Source of the DNA: Serratia sp. H1w
Lineage (GTDB): Bacteria; Pseudomonadota; Gammaproteobacteria; Enterobacterales; Enterobacteriaceae
Assembly: GCF_000633355.1 (NCBI RefSeq)
Contig: NZ_AYMQ01000050.1
Location: 1 to 64,000, forward strand
Direction of reading: 5' to 3'
DNA: 64,000 nt
Shown here: positions 48,506 to 56,983 of the stretch, in pieces
Numbering within the stretch: position 1 is the first letter of the stretch
Layout: each line of letters begins with the position of its first letter
Notes under the pieces: generated by a model
What the model was told of the DNA's origin: nothing
Databases searched by the model: none
The model's input: the letters and a program-made list of their open reading frames with translations, nothing else
Position numbers and translations under genes: made by a program

Positions 48506-49678
48506 ATGAACATTGAACAGCTGATTGCCGGCGTGGAACAACAGGTCTTGCAGTGGCGCCGCCATTTGCATGCCAATCCAGAGTTGTCATTTCAAGAAGC
48601 GCAGACGGCAGACTACATCGCCTCACAACTGGCTAACCTTGGCCCATTAACGATTTCCCGCCCTACGCCAAATAGCGTTGTCGCCGATTTGCAGGGGGCA
48701 GCGCCGGGGCCGTGCTACGCATTGCGTGCCGATATCGATGCCTTGCCTATTCAGGAAGAAAGCGACGAACCTTTCTGTTCGACCCGGCCAGGGGTGATGC
48801 ATGCCTGCGGTCATGATGCCCACAGCGCGATGCTGTTGGGGGCCACCAGCGTGCTGTGCCAGCTTCAGGCGCAGTTGCAGGGCTCCGTACGTTTTATCTT
48901 CCAGCATGCCGAAGAAGTGCCACCGGGCGGTGCCCAGCAGTTGGTCGATCTGGGTGTTCTGGACGGCGTGAAGATGATCTTTGGCCTGCATGTCATGCCC
49001 AACTTCCCTACCGGCGAGGTGGGGATGAAACAAGGGGTGTTCAGCGGCTCCAGCGATAACTTCGACATTGTGTTGCAAGGCAAGGGTGGGCACGGTTCGA
49101 TGCCGCATTTGTGCATCGATCCCGTACCGATTGGTGCAGAGATTGTGAGTGCATTGCAGCAGGTGGTCGCGCGTAAACTGGATCCGTTAAATGCCCCGGT
49201 ACTGACGGTAGCTACCTTCCAGGCGGGCGACAGCTATAACGTCATCCCAGACAGCGCGCGGTTGGCGGGAACGCTGCGTACTCATAATCAGGAAGTCCGC
49301 GAGCGGGTACCGCTACTGGTGGAGCAAACCGTTGCGGGGATCAGCCAGGCGCATGGTGCCAGCTATAAGGTTGACTGGACGCGTGGCTATACCATTGGCA
49401 ATAACCATTCCGATGCTTGCGCCATTGCGCGTGAAGTCGTGGCCGAGACCGTGGGGCCACAGGCGCTGCGTGAGTTGACCAGCGCGATGTTTGGCAGCGA
49501 GGATTTCTCTTCCTATCAGGAGAAGGTGCCGGGGTGCTTCCTGTTTATCGGCAGCGGTAACGAGGCGATCGGTGCCACCTATGGCGTGCATAACCCTCGC
49601 TTTAAACTGGATGAGGCGGCAATGCAGATCGGGGTGAAACTGCACGTTGGTTTTATCCGCCACCTGTTGATGCGCTAA
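48506..49678 (+). CDS. M20D-family amidohydrolase (hippurate/N-acyl amino acid hydrolase type)
   Basis: The 390-residue metallopeptidase has the metal ligands [13 protein letters not shown] and EEVPPGGAQ, plus a C-terminal [15 protein letters not shown] motif. The family removes acyl groups from amino acids (HipO, AbgA, indole-acetyl amino acid hydrolases). Together with the upstream transporter and divergent LysR regulator it makes a small uptake-and-hydrolysis unit. Exact substrate is not predictable. Confidence 0.9.
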   Translation: MNIEQLIAGVEQQVLQWRRHLHANPELSFQEAQTADYIASQLANLGPLTISRPTPNSVVADLQGAAPGPCYALRADIDALPIQEESDEPFCSTRPGVMHACGHDAHSAMLLGATSVLCQLQAQLQGSVRFIFQHAEEVPPGGAQQLVDLGVLDGVKMIFGLHVMPNFPTGEVGMKQGVFSGSSDNFDIVLQGKGGHGSMPHLCIDPVPIGAEIVSALQQVVARKLDPLNAPVLTVATFQAGDSYNVIPDSARLAGTLRTHNQEVRERVPLLVEQTVAGISQAHGASYKVDWTRGYTIGNNHSDACAIAREVVAETVGPQALRELTSAMFGSEDFSSYQEKVPGCFLFIGSGNEAIGATYGVHNPRFKLDEAAMQIGVKLHVGFIRHLLMR

Positions 49679-49686
49679 CCCATACC

Positions 49687-49709
49687 GGGCGCAGTTGATT
49701 GCCGCGCCC
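49687..49709. terminator. Hairpin between the amidohydrolase gene and prkB
   Basis: GGGCGC (49687-49692) pairs with GCGCCC (49704-49709) between convergent genes. The stem is short and no clear T-run follows. Confidence 0.5.
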
Positions 49710-49716
49710 AATCGCT

Positions 49717-50586
49717 TTACTCGATTTTCTTGCCTTCCATCAGCCGCTGTACCAGCGGTGCCATGATCAGCTCCATCGCCAGCCCCATTTTGCCGCCCGG
49801 CACGACCAGCGTATTGATATGCGAGATAAACGATCCTTGGAGCATCGCCAGTAGGTAGGGGAAATCGATTTGATCCAGACCACGGAAGTGGATCACCACC
49901 AGGCTTTCGTCCAGCGAGGGGATCGCCTTGGCGGCAAACGGATTGGAGGTGTCCACTGTCGGGACGCGCTGGAAGTTGATATGGGTACGCGAGAACTGCG
50001 GCGTGATGTAGCTGATGTAGTCCTCCATCGAACGCACCACCGAGTCCATCACCGCCTCGCGGGAATGTCCACGCTCGCCGGTATCGCGAACCAGCTTCTG
50101 GATCCACTCCAGGTTGACGATCGGCACCACGCCAACCAGTAGATCGACATGTTTGGCCACATCGATCTGGTCAGCTACGACGCCGCCGTGCAGCCCTTCG
50201 TAAAACAGCACGTCCGTGGGGGCAGGCAGTGGCTCCCAAGGCGTGAACGTGCCCGGTACCTGGTTGTAAGGTACCGCTTCGTCGTAAGTATGCAGATATT
50301 TACGCGAGCGACCGGTGCCGTTTTTACCGTACTCGATAAAGCTTTGTTCCAGTAGACCGAAATCGTTGGCCTCAGGACCGAAGTAGCTGATATGGCGGCC
50401 CATATCGCGAGCCTTACGGATTGCCGCATCCATTTCCGGCCGGGTATAGCGGTGGAAGCTGTCGCCTTCCAACTGGGCCGCACGCAGGTTCAACTGCTGA
50501 AAAATCTTGCGGAATGCCAGGCTGGTGGTGGTGGTGCCGGCTCCACTGGAACCGGTCACCGCGATAACGGGATGTTTGGCTGACAT
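49717..50586 (-). CDS. prkB: Phosphoribulokinase-like protein PrkB
   Basis: The 289-residue P-loop protein has GSSGAGTTT at residues 12-20 and the family segment DSFHRYTRPEMD. It is homologous to phosphoribulokinase, but enterobacteria lack Rubisco and the physiological substrate is unknown. Close to yheU-yheT as in E. coli. Confidence 0.94.
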   Translation of the reverse strand: MSAKHPVIAVTGSSGAGTTTTSLAFRKIFQQLNLRAAQLEGDSFHRYTRPEMDAAIRKARDMGRHISYFGPEANDFGLLEQSFIEYGKNGTGRSRKYLHTYDEAVPYNQVPGTFTPWEPLPAPTDVLFYEGLHGGVVADQIDVAKHVDLLVGVVPIVNLEWIQKLVRDTGERGHSREAVMDSVVRSMEDYISYITPQFSRTHINFQRVPTVDTSNPFAAKAIPSLDESLVVIHFRGLDQIDFPYLLAMLQGSFISHINTLVVPGGKMGLAMELIMAPLVQRLMEGKKIE

Positions 50587-50737
50587 GATCGAGGGTCACT
50601 CCGTATTAAATGCGCAGGCTCAGAGTATGATTTTTAGTGTGACTGATGTCCTTTCGCTCTAGGCGAATTTGTGCGCGTTGGTTTGCAATACTGCATTGTT
50701 ACCTGATTTTTTCCCTCAGTCATAGCGTCAAATAATA

Positions 50738-50971
50738 CTAAATTTCTTCCTGCCCGGCGCGGATCTGCCCGCGTGGCATGATGTTGACGGTTTCATGTAA
50801 CTCTGACCACACCAACACCACTTCGCCGCTTTTCAACTGGCGGCGCACGTCGTCGACCTTCTGTTCCAGCGAACGTTCGTGCTCGCCGTAGTCGGTGCCT
50901 TCACGTAACACAAAGGATTCGATCAGGCTGTTGAGGGTCTCTTGTTCAATGTCTTGCCAGGGAATAATCAC
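50738..50971 (-). CDS. yheU: YheU-family small protein
   Basis: A GTG start at 50969-50971 gives 77 residues opening with [19 protein letters not shown], which aligns with E. coli YheU (72) from its first residue; a longer frame to 51214 would lie inside yheT. The GTG overlaps the yheT stop as GTGA, so the pair is translationally coupled. Function unknown. Confidence 0.9.
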   Translation of the reverse strand: MIIPWQDIEQETLNSLIESFVLREGTDYGEHERSLEQKVDDVRRQLKSGEVVLVWSELHETVNIMPRGQIRAGQEEI

Positions 50972-51948
50972 TTGGTGGGTTCCAAAAAAGGAGAAAGCCA
51001 GGCTGGGATACGTTGCTCCAGCCACATTTGTGGTTTTTTCAACGTGCCACCGACAAAGCCGACGTGGCCACCGCACTCTGTCAGCTGGTATTCGATATTG
51101 GGTGGCAGGCTGTTGAGATCGGGGATCACCGCGTCGGTCATAAACGGATCGTCTTTGGCGTGAATGATCAGCAACGGCGTCGTGATCTGCGGCAACAGCG
51201 GCAGGGCGCTGCAACGGCGGTAGTAATCGACCGCATCGCTGAAGCCGTGAATACGCGAGGTGATCACATCGTCAAATTCGCGGATACGCCGCAGCTTGCT
51301 CAATTGCGAGAGCTCCAAGGGCAGGGTGCCTGGGTAGTGCAGCAGCTTGCGTGTGGCATTTTGCTTCAGTTGGCCTAGCAGATAGTGCTGATAAACACGT
51401 GAGAAGCCCTGTTCCATACGCAGCGAGCAAGGCTCCAGCATCAACGGGGCGGAAACGACCACCGCCGCCTGTAGCAGGCTGTCATTGCCCTGTTGGGCTA
51501 GATAATAGGCCAACATGTTGCCGCCAAGGGAAACCCCGACTGCCGCCGTTGGCACTTCACCAAAACTGTCACGCAGCCAGCGCAGGAAGAAGCGGGCATC
51601 TTCCGTTTCGCCGGAGTGGTAGATGCGCTGCTTGCGGTTGGGCACGCCGCTGCAACCCCGGAAATGCATCACTACGCCTAACCAGCCTTGCTCGCGCCAG
51701 GCATTGAGCAACCCATGTGCATAAGGGCTGTAGAAATTGCCTTCTAACCCATGGAACAGCACCACGCGGGGTTTCTCGCGCGCCAGTTGCGGATCTTCAC
51801 TCCAGGCCAGATCGACGAAATCGCCATCGGGCAACTCCAGCCGTTGCCAATGTGGCTGTACCCGCACGCGGCGGCGCACCAGCCGTGGCAGCAGGGTTTG
51901 CAGGTGTGGATTGCTGGCCCCGGTCAGGGGGCGAAAGGATTCATACAT
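50968..51948 (-). CDS. yheT: Alpha/beta hydrolase YheT
   Basis: The 326-residue protein has the nucleophile motif GVSLGGN, an oxyanion segment VLFHGLEGN and the C-terminal catalytic HVGF in GGHVGFVGG. It belongs to the YheT/ABHD1 hydrolase family with unknown substrate. It heads the yheT-yheU unit. Confidence 0.93.
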   Translation of the reverse strand: MYESFRPLTGASNPHLQTLLPRLVRRRVRVQPHWQRLELPDGDFVDLAWSEDPQLAREKPRVVLFHGLEGNFYSPYAHGLLNAWREQGWLGVVMHFRGCSGVPNRKQRIYHSGETEDARFFLRWLRDSFGEVPTAAVGVSLGGNMLAYYLAQQGNDSLLQAAVVVSAPLMLEPCSLRMEQGFSRVYQHYLLGQLKQNATRKLLHYPGTLPLELSQLSKLRRIREFDDVITSRIHGFSDAVDYYRRCSALPLLPQITTPLLIIHAKDDPFMTDAVIPDLNSLPPNIEYQLTECGGHVGFVGGTLKKPQMWLEQRIPAWLSPFLEPTK

Positions 51949-52065
51949 AGTGAATAAAATTCTTGTTGGCGGCTATTGTGTGATCGGAACCGCACTGTTA
52001 GCTTCAAACTCATGTATTAGCAATCATACTGCAAAAACGTCATTTGGGTGAGGAGCACCCGCTTC

Positions 52066-52668
52066 ATGGAACTGAGTTTATTTCTTTCGATGTTAGGCTT
52101 CCTGTGGGTAGCCGCGATCACTCCCGGGCCAAACAACATGCTGCTCACCACTTCCGGTGCCAATTTTGGCTTTATGCGCTCATTGTGGCTGATGATCGGC
52201 ATTATGCTGGGGATGCAGAGTATCTTGGTGCTGGTGGCGTTTGGCGTGGGTGGGTTGATCCTGATTTATCCTTCCCTGCACCTGATCCTGAAAATCCTCG
52301 GTAGCCTTTATCTGCTGTGGTTGGCGTGGAAAGTGGCGACGGCAGCCTATGAAAAGCTGGAAACCGACGCGCCGCCGCCGAAGCCGGTACGTCTGCATCA
52401 GGGCTGGCTGTTGCAGTTCCTCAACCCCAAGGCCTGGTTGATGGCGCTGGGGGCAGTGGCGAGCTTTAGTCTGGCGGGGGATAAATACAACCACTCCATT
52501 CTGGCTATCGCCTTCGGTATCTTTGCCGTCAATATTGTTGCCGGGATCATCTGGTTGGGTTTTGGTACGGTGATTGGTCGTCTGCTGCGTAGCAAGCGGG
52601 CCTGGATTATCTTTAACGTCTCGATGGGGCTGTTAACCGCAGCCTGCGTATTACTGATTTGGCATTGA
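52066..52668 (+). CDS. LysE/RhtB-family exporter
   Basis: The ATG at 52066 follows AGGAG and gives 200 residues with six hydrophobic segments and the ITPGPNNMLLTTSGANFG signature. Family members export amino acids and related compounds. It is followed 10 bases later by a PhzF-like gene, so the two may be co-transcribed. Confidence 0.92.
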   Translation: MELSLFLSMLGFLWVAAITPGPNNMLLTTSGANFGFMRSLWLMIGIMLGMQSILVLVAFGVGGLILIYPSLHLILKILGSLYLLWLAWKVATAAYEKLETDAPPPKPVRLHQGWLLQFLNPKAWLMALGAVASFSLAGDKYNHSILAIAFGIFAVNIVAGIIWLGFGTVIGRLLRSKRAWIIFNVSMGLLTAACVLLIWH

Positions 52669-52678
52669 GGGAGCTTTG

Positions 52679-53461
52679 ATGGCCGAAAACTACTTTCATG
52701 TTGATGCCTTTATCGGCGAAGGACTGCGGGGCAATCCGGCAGGTGTCTGCCTATTGCAGCAACCGTTGGCAACGGCGGAGATGCAGGCTATCGCCAACGA
52801 ACTCTACCTGCCGGAAACCAGCTTTGTCTGGCAGGATGGTGATATGTACGCGATCCGCTGGTTTACGCCAACGCGGGAGGTGGATCTCTGCGGGCATGCC
52901 ACCCTGGCCACGGCGCACGTGCTGCTCAACGTGGTCAACCCGGCCCTGAGCGATATCCGTTTTCGTTCCGCCAGCGGCGAGCTGTATGTCAAACGCGATG
53001 CGGCCGATGGTGAACGGCTGATCCTGGATTTCCCTGCTCGGCCAGCGCAGCAAATTGCCGAACCGGCGCAACTGGCCGCTTTGCTCGGTGTGCAACCGCT
53101 GGAAGTATGGCAGGCTCAGTCGTTGATGGTGGTATTGGCAGATGAAGCGCAGGTGAGGACAGTGCAGCCAGCGATTGCCGAGCTGATCGATCACCTTGGT
53201 TACGGCGTGATCGTCACGGCTCCGGGTGATGATGTGGATTTTGTCTCGCGCTACTTCTCTCTGGATCGCAGCGAAGATCCGGTAACCGGCTCGACTCATT
53301 GCATTCTGATGCCTTACTGGACGGCACGTCTTGGCCGCCAGGCGCTACATGCCAAACAGCTGTCATCACGCGGTGGCGAGCTGTTCTGCGAGCTACAAGG
53401 GGAACGCACGTTGCTGGGGGGCTACGCACGTATCTTCTTGCGCGGCACTCTTTCAGGTTGA
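52679..53461 (+). CDS. PhzF-family isomerase-like protein
   Basis: The ATG at 52679 gives 260 residues. PhzF signatures are FHVDAFIGEGLRGNPAGVC, TREVDLCGHATLATAHVL and EDPVTGSTHCILMPYW. The family has a diaminopimelate-epimerase fold; most members outside phenazine loci are uncharacterised. No phenazine genes are nearby. The 3' end overlaps the convergent LacI-type gene by nine bases. Confidence 0.92.
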   Translation: MAENYFHVDAFIGEGLRGNPAGVCLLQQPLATAEMQAIANELYLPETSFVWQDGDMYAIRWFTPTREVDLCGHATLATAHVLLNVVNPALSDIRFRSASGELYVKRDAADGERLILDFPARPAQQIAEPAQLAALLGVQPLEVWQAQSLMVVLADEAQVRTVQPAIAELIDHLGYGVIVTAPGDDVDFVSRYFSLDRSEDPVTGSTHCILMPYWTARLGRQALHAKQLSSRGGELFCELQGERTLLGGYARIFLRGTLSG

Positions 53462-54433
53462 GCTCCGTTCCAGCAGTTGCCAATCCAGCACGTCGTGGCA
53501 AGGGGGCAACTGCTGGCCCTGAATTTTCTCCAGCAGCAATTGCACGCTACGCACACCAAACTGATGCATCGGCTGAACGATGGTGGTCAGTGGGGGCGTG
53601 GTGATGCTGCCAAACGGCACGCCGTCAAACCCCATTACCGCGATATCTGCTGGAATGCGCAGACCTTGCTGGTGCAAGGTGCTCATCGCGCCTCCGGCGA
53701 TCACGTCCGAAATGGCAAATACCGCATCGGGCTGTGCCCCTGCGGCCAACAGATTGCTCATGGCCTGCGCGCCAGCGGCATAGTCCAGTCCTTCGACGTA
53801 TTCCACCTTGCAATACTCCAACCCCAAATCGGCCAGCGCCTGCCGGTAGCCCTGTTCACGTTGTTGTGAGTACAGATAACGCATGTCGCCGTTAATCAGC
53901 GCGATGCGTTGGCGGCCCTTGGCGGCCAGATGATGCACGCCAGCCATGGCAGCCTGATGGTTATCGATGGTAACGGAAGAGGCGCGGAATTCGGTATCGC
54001 CTTCGCCGCATTGCACCCAGGGAAAATCACCGATCATGGCGGTCAACCCCGGTAAGCAACTGATGGCATCCATAGTGATCACTCCATCAACCACTTTGCC
54101 ACTCAGCAGGCTGAGGTAGGCGGATTCGCGGGTCGGGTTAGATTCCGAGTTGCACAACAGAATATGGTAGCCGTGGCGTTCGGCTTCTTCTTCAATGCCG
54201 CGGACCACCATGGAGCAGAAAGGGTTGGTGATATTGGACACCAACACCAGCAGCATCCCACTGCGGGCAGTACGCAACTGACGAGCCAGCAGGTTGGGTT
54301 GATAGTCACAGGCGCGGATCGCCGCCAGGACTTTATCGCGAGTGGCTGGTTTGACGATCTGTTGGTCATTTAATACCCGTGAAACGGTGGCCGCTGAGAC
54401 GCCAGCGATCTTTGCCACCTTTGCTATCGACAT
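53453..54433 (-). CDS. LacI-family repressor of the adjacent catabolic operon
   Basis: The ATG at 54431-54433 gives 326 residues with the helix-turn-helix at residues 2-24 (SIAKVAKIAGVSAATVSRVL) and a PBP-like effector domain. It is divergent from the GNAT-symporter-oxidoreductase operon, and two LacI-type operators lie in the intergenic region, so it most likely represses that operon (and maybe itself). The inducer is unknown. Confidence 0.9.
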   Translation of the reverse strand: MSIAKVAKIAGVSAATVSRVLNDQQIVKPATRDKVLAAIRACDYQPNLLARQLRTARSGMLLVLVSNITNPFCSMVVRGIEEEAERHGYHILLCNSESNPTRESAYLSLLSGKVVDGVITMDAISCLPGLTAMIGDFPWVQCGEGDTEFRASSVTIDNHQAAMAGVHHLAAKGRQRIALINGDMRYLYSQQREQGYRQALADLGLEYCKVEYVEGLDYAAGAQAMSNLLAAGAQPDAVFAISDVIAGGAMSTLHQQGLRIPADIAVMGFDGVPFGSITTPPLTTIVQPMHQFGVRSVQLLLEKIQGQQLPPCHDVLDWQLLERSST

Positions 54434-54466
54434 GGTTTGCTTTTCCTTCTGCTCGTTTGCCTTGCC

Positions 54467-54494
54467 GTAGGGGCGCTGCATGCTGCGCCCGTTT
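54467..54494. repeat. Palindromic repeat family B, copy 4
   Basis: GTAGGGGCGCTGCATGCTGC followed by GCCCGTTT, in the same orientation as copy 3 and inverse to copies 1 and 2. It lies in the leader of the LacI-type gene. Confidence 0.65.
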
Positions 54495-54592
54495 AACCGT
54501 ATAGGGTGTATTAGCGTAGGTTGAACATGTTTGACCCCGGCACATTTAGCATCATAACCAATTTGGCATCAATTTGATCCCTGCGGGAAATG

Positions 54593-54608
54593 TGTGACGC
54601 CGATTACA
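54593..54608 (+). promoter_or_regulatory. CRP binding site of the LacI-controlled operon
   Basis: TGTGACGCCGATTACA matches TGTGA-N6-TCACA at nine of ten positions and is flanked by AT-rich sequence. The centre (54600.5) is about 155 bases upstream of the GNAT start and fits a class II promoter with -10 TATCTA at 54630-54635. Confidence 0.75.
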
Positions 54609-54659
54609 AATTCATCTTCTGCCTGCTTTTATCTACCTTAATCCGGTTGCCGAAAAAAA

Positions 54660-54672
54660 GAAATCGATTACA
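54660..54672. promoter_or_regulatory. LacI-type operator O1
   Basis: GAAATCGATTACA is the reverse complement of the core of O2 and has the central CG and near-palindromic arms of LacI-family operators. Confidence 0.75.
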
Positions 54673-54690
54673 TTTTATTCATTGCTGTAA

Positions 54691-54704
54691 TGTAATCGAT
54701 TTCA
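54691..54704. promoter_or_regulatory. LacI-type operator O2
   Basis: TGTAATCGATTTCA, near-palindromic about its central CG. Its centre is 32 bases (about three helical turns) from O1, so two repressor dimers could bind on the same face of the DNA. Confidence 0.75.
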
Positions 54705-54755
54705 TTTTGCTTTTTCACGGAAATCCTCAACTAGCGATGTGATAGGAGGTGGCAG

Positions 54756-55673
54756 ATGGAGATACAACTTCAAGTAGCGCAAGCGCAGGATCGCAGCGAG
54801 ATTGCCGCCCTGATCCATAGCTCAACCAATGCCTGGTATCGGCAGCACGGAATGGGGGACATCTTCTCCGCCGGCGCGGAAAGCTGTGGCCTGTTTGTCG
54901 ATGTTTACCAGCAGTTGGATGCCGGCCACCACTGGATTGCTCGTGATGCACAAGGGGCGATCTGCGGCTCCTGCTTTTTCCACCCGCGTGAAACCCATCT
55001 GGGGCTGGGCATCATGAATGTGCATCCCGATTATTTTGGCCGGGGGATTGCCCGCCGTCTGTTGGCCAAGGCCGACGAACTGGCTGGCGATTTACCGGTT
55101 CGATTGCTGTCCAGTGCACTGAATCTGGATTCCTATTCGCTCTACCAGCGTGGGGGATTTACCCCGTATGCCCTCTATCAGGATATGGCGATCCCGGTGC
55201 CAAGCCAGGGATTGGCTTTGCCACGTCTGACGCGCGGTCAAGTGCGAGCCGCCCGGTTCGACGATCTGCCCGCCATCCTACAACTGGAACGCGAGTTGCT
55301 GGGCATCGAACGCCAACGCGATATCGCTTATTTCCTCAATGACGTCAGTGGACTGTGGCAGGTGGCCGTCTGGGAGTTGGACGGTCGCATCGGCGGCTAT
55401 CTGGCCTCGGTGGCACATCCGGCTTCCCGCATGCTGGGGCCGGGTTGTTGCCATAGCGAGGAGATCGCCCTTGAGCTGCTCGGCTGGATGCTGGATTGCC
55501 ATCATCGGGGCACAACTCCGGTGGTATTGGTACCCGCACAGCGCCCTGCGCTTAGTCAGGTTTTGCTGCGCTGGGGGGGCCGAATTTGTGAATTACATAT
55601 CGCGCAGGTGAAAGGCCAGGCGCAACAACCCGGCGGCGTAGTGATGCCGTCCTTTTTGCCGGAAAGCGGTTAG
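54756..55673 (+). CDS. Tandem GNAT-family N-acetyltransferase
   Basis: The 305-residue protein looks like two GNAT domains. The first (about residues 1-150) has the acetyl-CoA motif HPDYFGRGIARRLLAKADEL; the second (about 160-290) has no such clear motif A. Substrate unknown. It is the first gene of a LacI-controlled operon with a transporter and oxidoreductases, an unusual partner, so it may acetylate a sugar or amino-sugar intermediate or detoxify a by-product (inference). Confidence 0.82.
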   Translation: MEIQLQVAQAQDRSEIAALIHSSTNAWYRQHGMGDIFSAGAESCGLFVDVYQQLDAGHHWIARDAQGAICGSCFFHPRETHLGLGIMNVHPDYFGRGIARRLLAKADELAGDLPVRLLSSALNLDSYSLYQRGGFTPYALYQDMAIPVPSQGLALPRLTRGQVRAARFDDLPAILQLERELLGIERQRDIAYFLNDVSGLWQVAVWELDGRIGGYLASVAHPASRMLGPGCCHSEEIALELLGWMLDCHHRGTTPVVLVPAQRPALSQVLLRWGGRICELHIAQVKGQAQQPGGVVMPSFLPESG

Positions 55674-55720
55674 CACCGGCGTCGTTGCTGTATCAAACCA
55701 CCAACACCGATGGGGGAGTT

Positions 55721-56983
55721 ATGCAAACAGATAGCCTGGCCCTGGGGGCCAAAAGCACCACGTTCAAATGGGTGGTGCCGCGGCTGGCACTGATGATGTT
55801 CCTGCAATTTTTTGTCTGGGGAGCCTGGTACGTCACGCTTGGGGTGGTGATGGGCAAATATGGCCTGACCGCGATTATTGGCGATGCCTATTCCACCGGG
55901 CCAATCGCCTCCATCCTGTCGCCATTTGTATTGGGGATGGTGGTCGACCGCTTCTTTGCCTCGCAAAAGGTGCTGGCCGTGTTGCACCTGGTTGGGGCCG
56001 GCCTGCTGTGGATGATGCCAGGCTTCTTTGCCGAGGGGCAGGGCAGCGGGCTGCTGTGGATCATCTTCGGTTATATGCTGTGCTACATGCCCACCATTGC
56101 CCTGAGCAACAACGTGGCATTTTACAGCCTGAGCAATAGTGAGAAAGCCTTCCCGATCGTGCGGGCGTTCGGCACCTTTGGCTGGATTGTCGCTGGACTG
56201 ATCGTCGGCAGCACTGGCATGTCGGACAGTACCGATATCTTCACCCTGGCGGCGGTGGCTTCGTTGGTATTGGCGGTTTACAGCTTTACGTTGCCACATA
56301 CCCCGGCGCCGGAACGCGGCAAGCCAGTGAAAATGCGCGATCTGCTGTGTGCCGACGCCTTCGCGATGCTCAAGCAGCGCCATTTCCTGGTGTTTATCAT
56401 CTGCGCGATGCTGATCTCGATCCCGCTGGCGGCTTATTACGCCTATGCCGCGCCGTTCGTTGCCGCAGCCGGTTTTACCAACGTGGGTGGCGTGATGTCG
56501 CTGGGGCAAATGTCAGAGCTGTTCTTCATGCTGCTGATCCCGTTCCTGTTTGCCCGCCTGGGAATCAAGTACATGCTGATGATCGGCATGCTTTCCTGGT
56601 TCCTGCGTTACGTGATGTTCGCGCTGGGCATTACCGAAGAAATGCGCTGGATGATCTACCTTGGCATCATCCTGCATGGCATGTGTTACGACTTCTTCTT
56701 CGTCATCGGCTTTATCTATACCGATAAGGTGGCGGGCGACAAGGTGAAAGGCCAGGCCCAGAGCCTGCTGGTGCTGTTCACCTACGGCATAGGGATGCTG
56801 ATTGGTTCACAAATCAGCGGTGCGCTGTTTAACCAGATGGTGACAGGGGAAGGGGCTGCGGCGTTGCCGCAATGGCAGCACTTCTGGTGGTACCCGGCGT
56901 TCGGTGCATTAGCGATCGCCGCGCTGTTCTTCTTCACCTTCAACTACCGGGATACGCCAGCAGGGGAGAAACGTGATGGCTGA
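55721..56983 (+). CDS. NupG/XapB-like MFS proton symporter
   Basis: The ATG at 55721 has GGGGGAG upstream and gives 420 residues with 12 membrane segments. It resembles the nucleoside:H+ symporter (NHS) family (MMFLQFFVWGAWYVTLGVVM; RAFGTFGWIVAG). Because every neighbour is sugar-type oxidoreductase or isomerase, the substrate may be a nucleoside-like glycoside, glycoside or cyclitol rather than a nucleoside. The 3' end overlaps the next gene by eight bases. Confidence 0.85.
   Translation: MQTDSLALGAKSTTFKWVVPRLALMMFLQFFVWGAWYVTLGVVMGKYGLTAIIGDAYSTGPIASILSPFVLGMVVDRFFASQKVLAVLHLVGAGLLWMMPGFFAEGQGSGLLWIIFGYMLCYMPTIALSNNVAFYSLSNSEKAFPIVRAFGTFGWIVAGLIVGSTGMSDSTDIFTLAAVASLVLAVYSFTLPHTPAPERGKPVKMRDLLCADAFAMLKQRHFLVFIICAMLISIPLAAYYAYAAPFVAAAGFTNVGGVMSLGQMSELFFMLLIPFLFARLGIKYMLMIGMLSWFLRYVMFALGITEEMRWMIYLGIILHGMCYDFFFVIGFIYTDKVAGDKVKGQAQSLLVLFTYGIGMLIGSQISGALFNQMVTGEGAAALPQWQHFWWYPAFGALAIAALFFFTFNYRDTPAGEKRDG

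Larger units (their letters stand above)
54434..54755. promoter_or_regulatory. LacI regulator / catabolic operon divergent control region
   Basis: The 322-base gap holds, left to right, family B repeat 54467-54494, a CRP site at 54593-54608, a possible -10 TATCTA at 54630-54635, and two LacI-type operators at 54660-54672 and 54691-54704. If CRP binds at -41.5, transcription starts near 54642, and both operators lie just downstream. No coding sequence is seen. Confidence 0.65.

Noticed and set aside
49313-50107. 264-codon open frame antisense to the M20 gene and into prkB
   Set aside because: Spans two convergent real genes and has repetitive low-complexity composition.
55670-56509. 279-codon open frame antisense to the NupG-like symporter gene
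   Set aside because: His/Gln-rich shadow typical of opposite-strand reading; no start signal.
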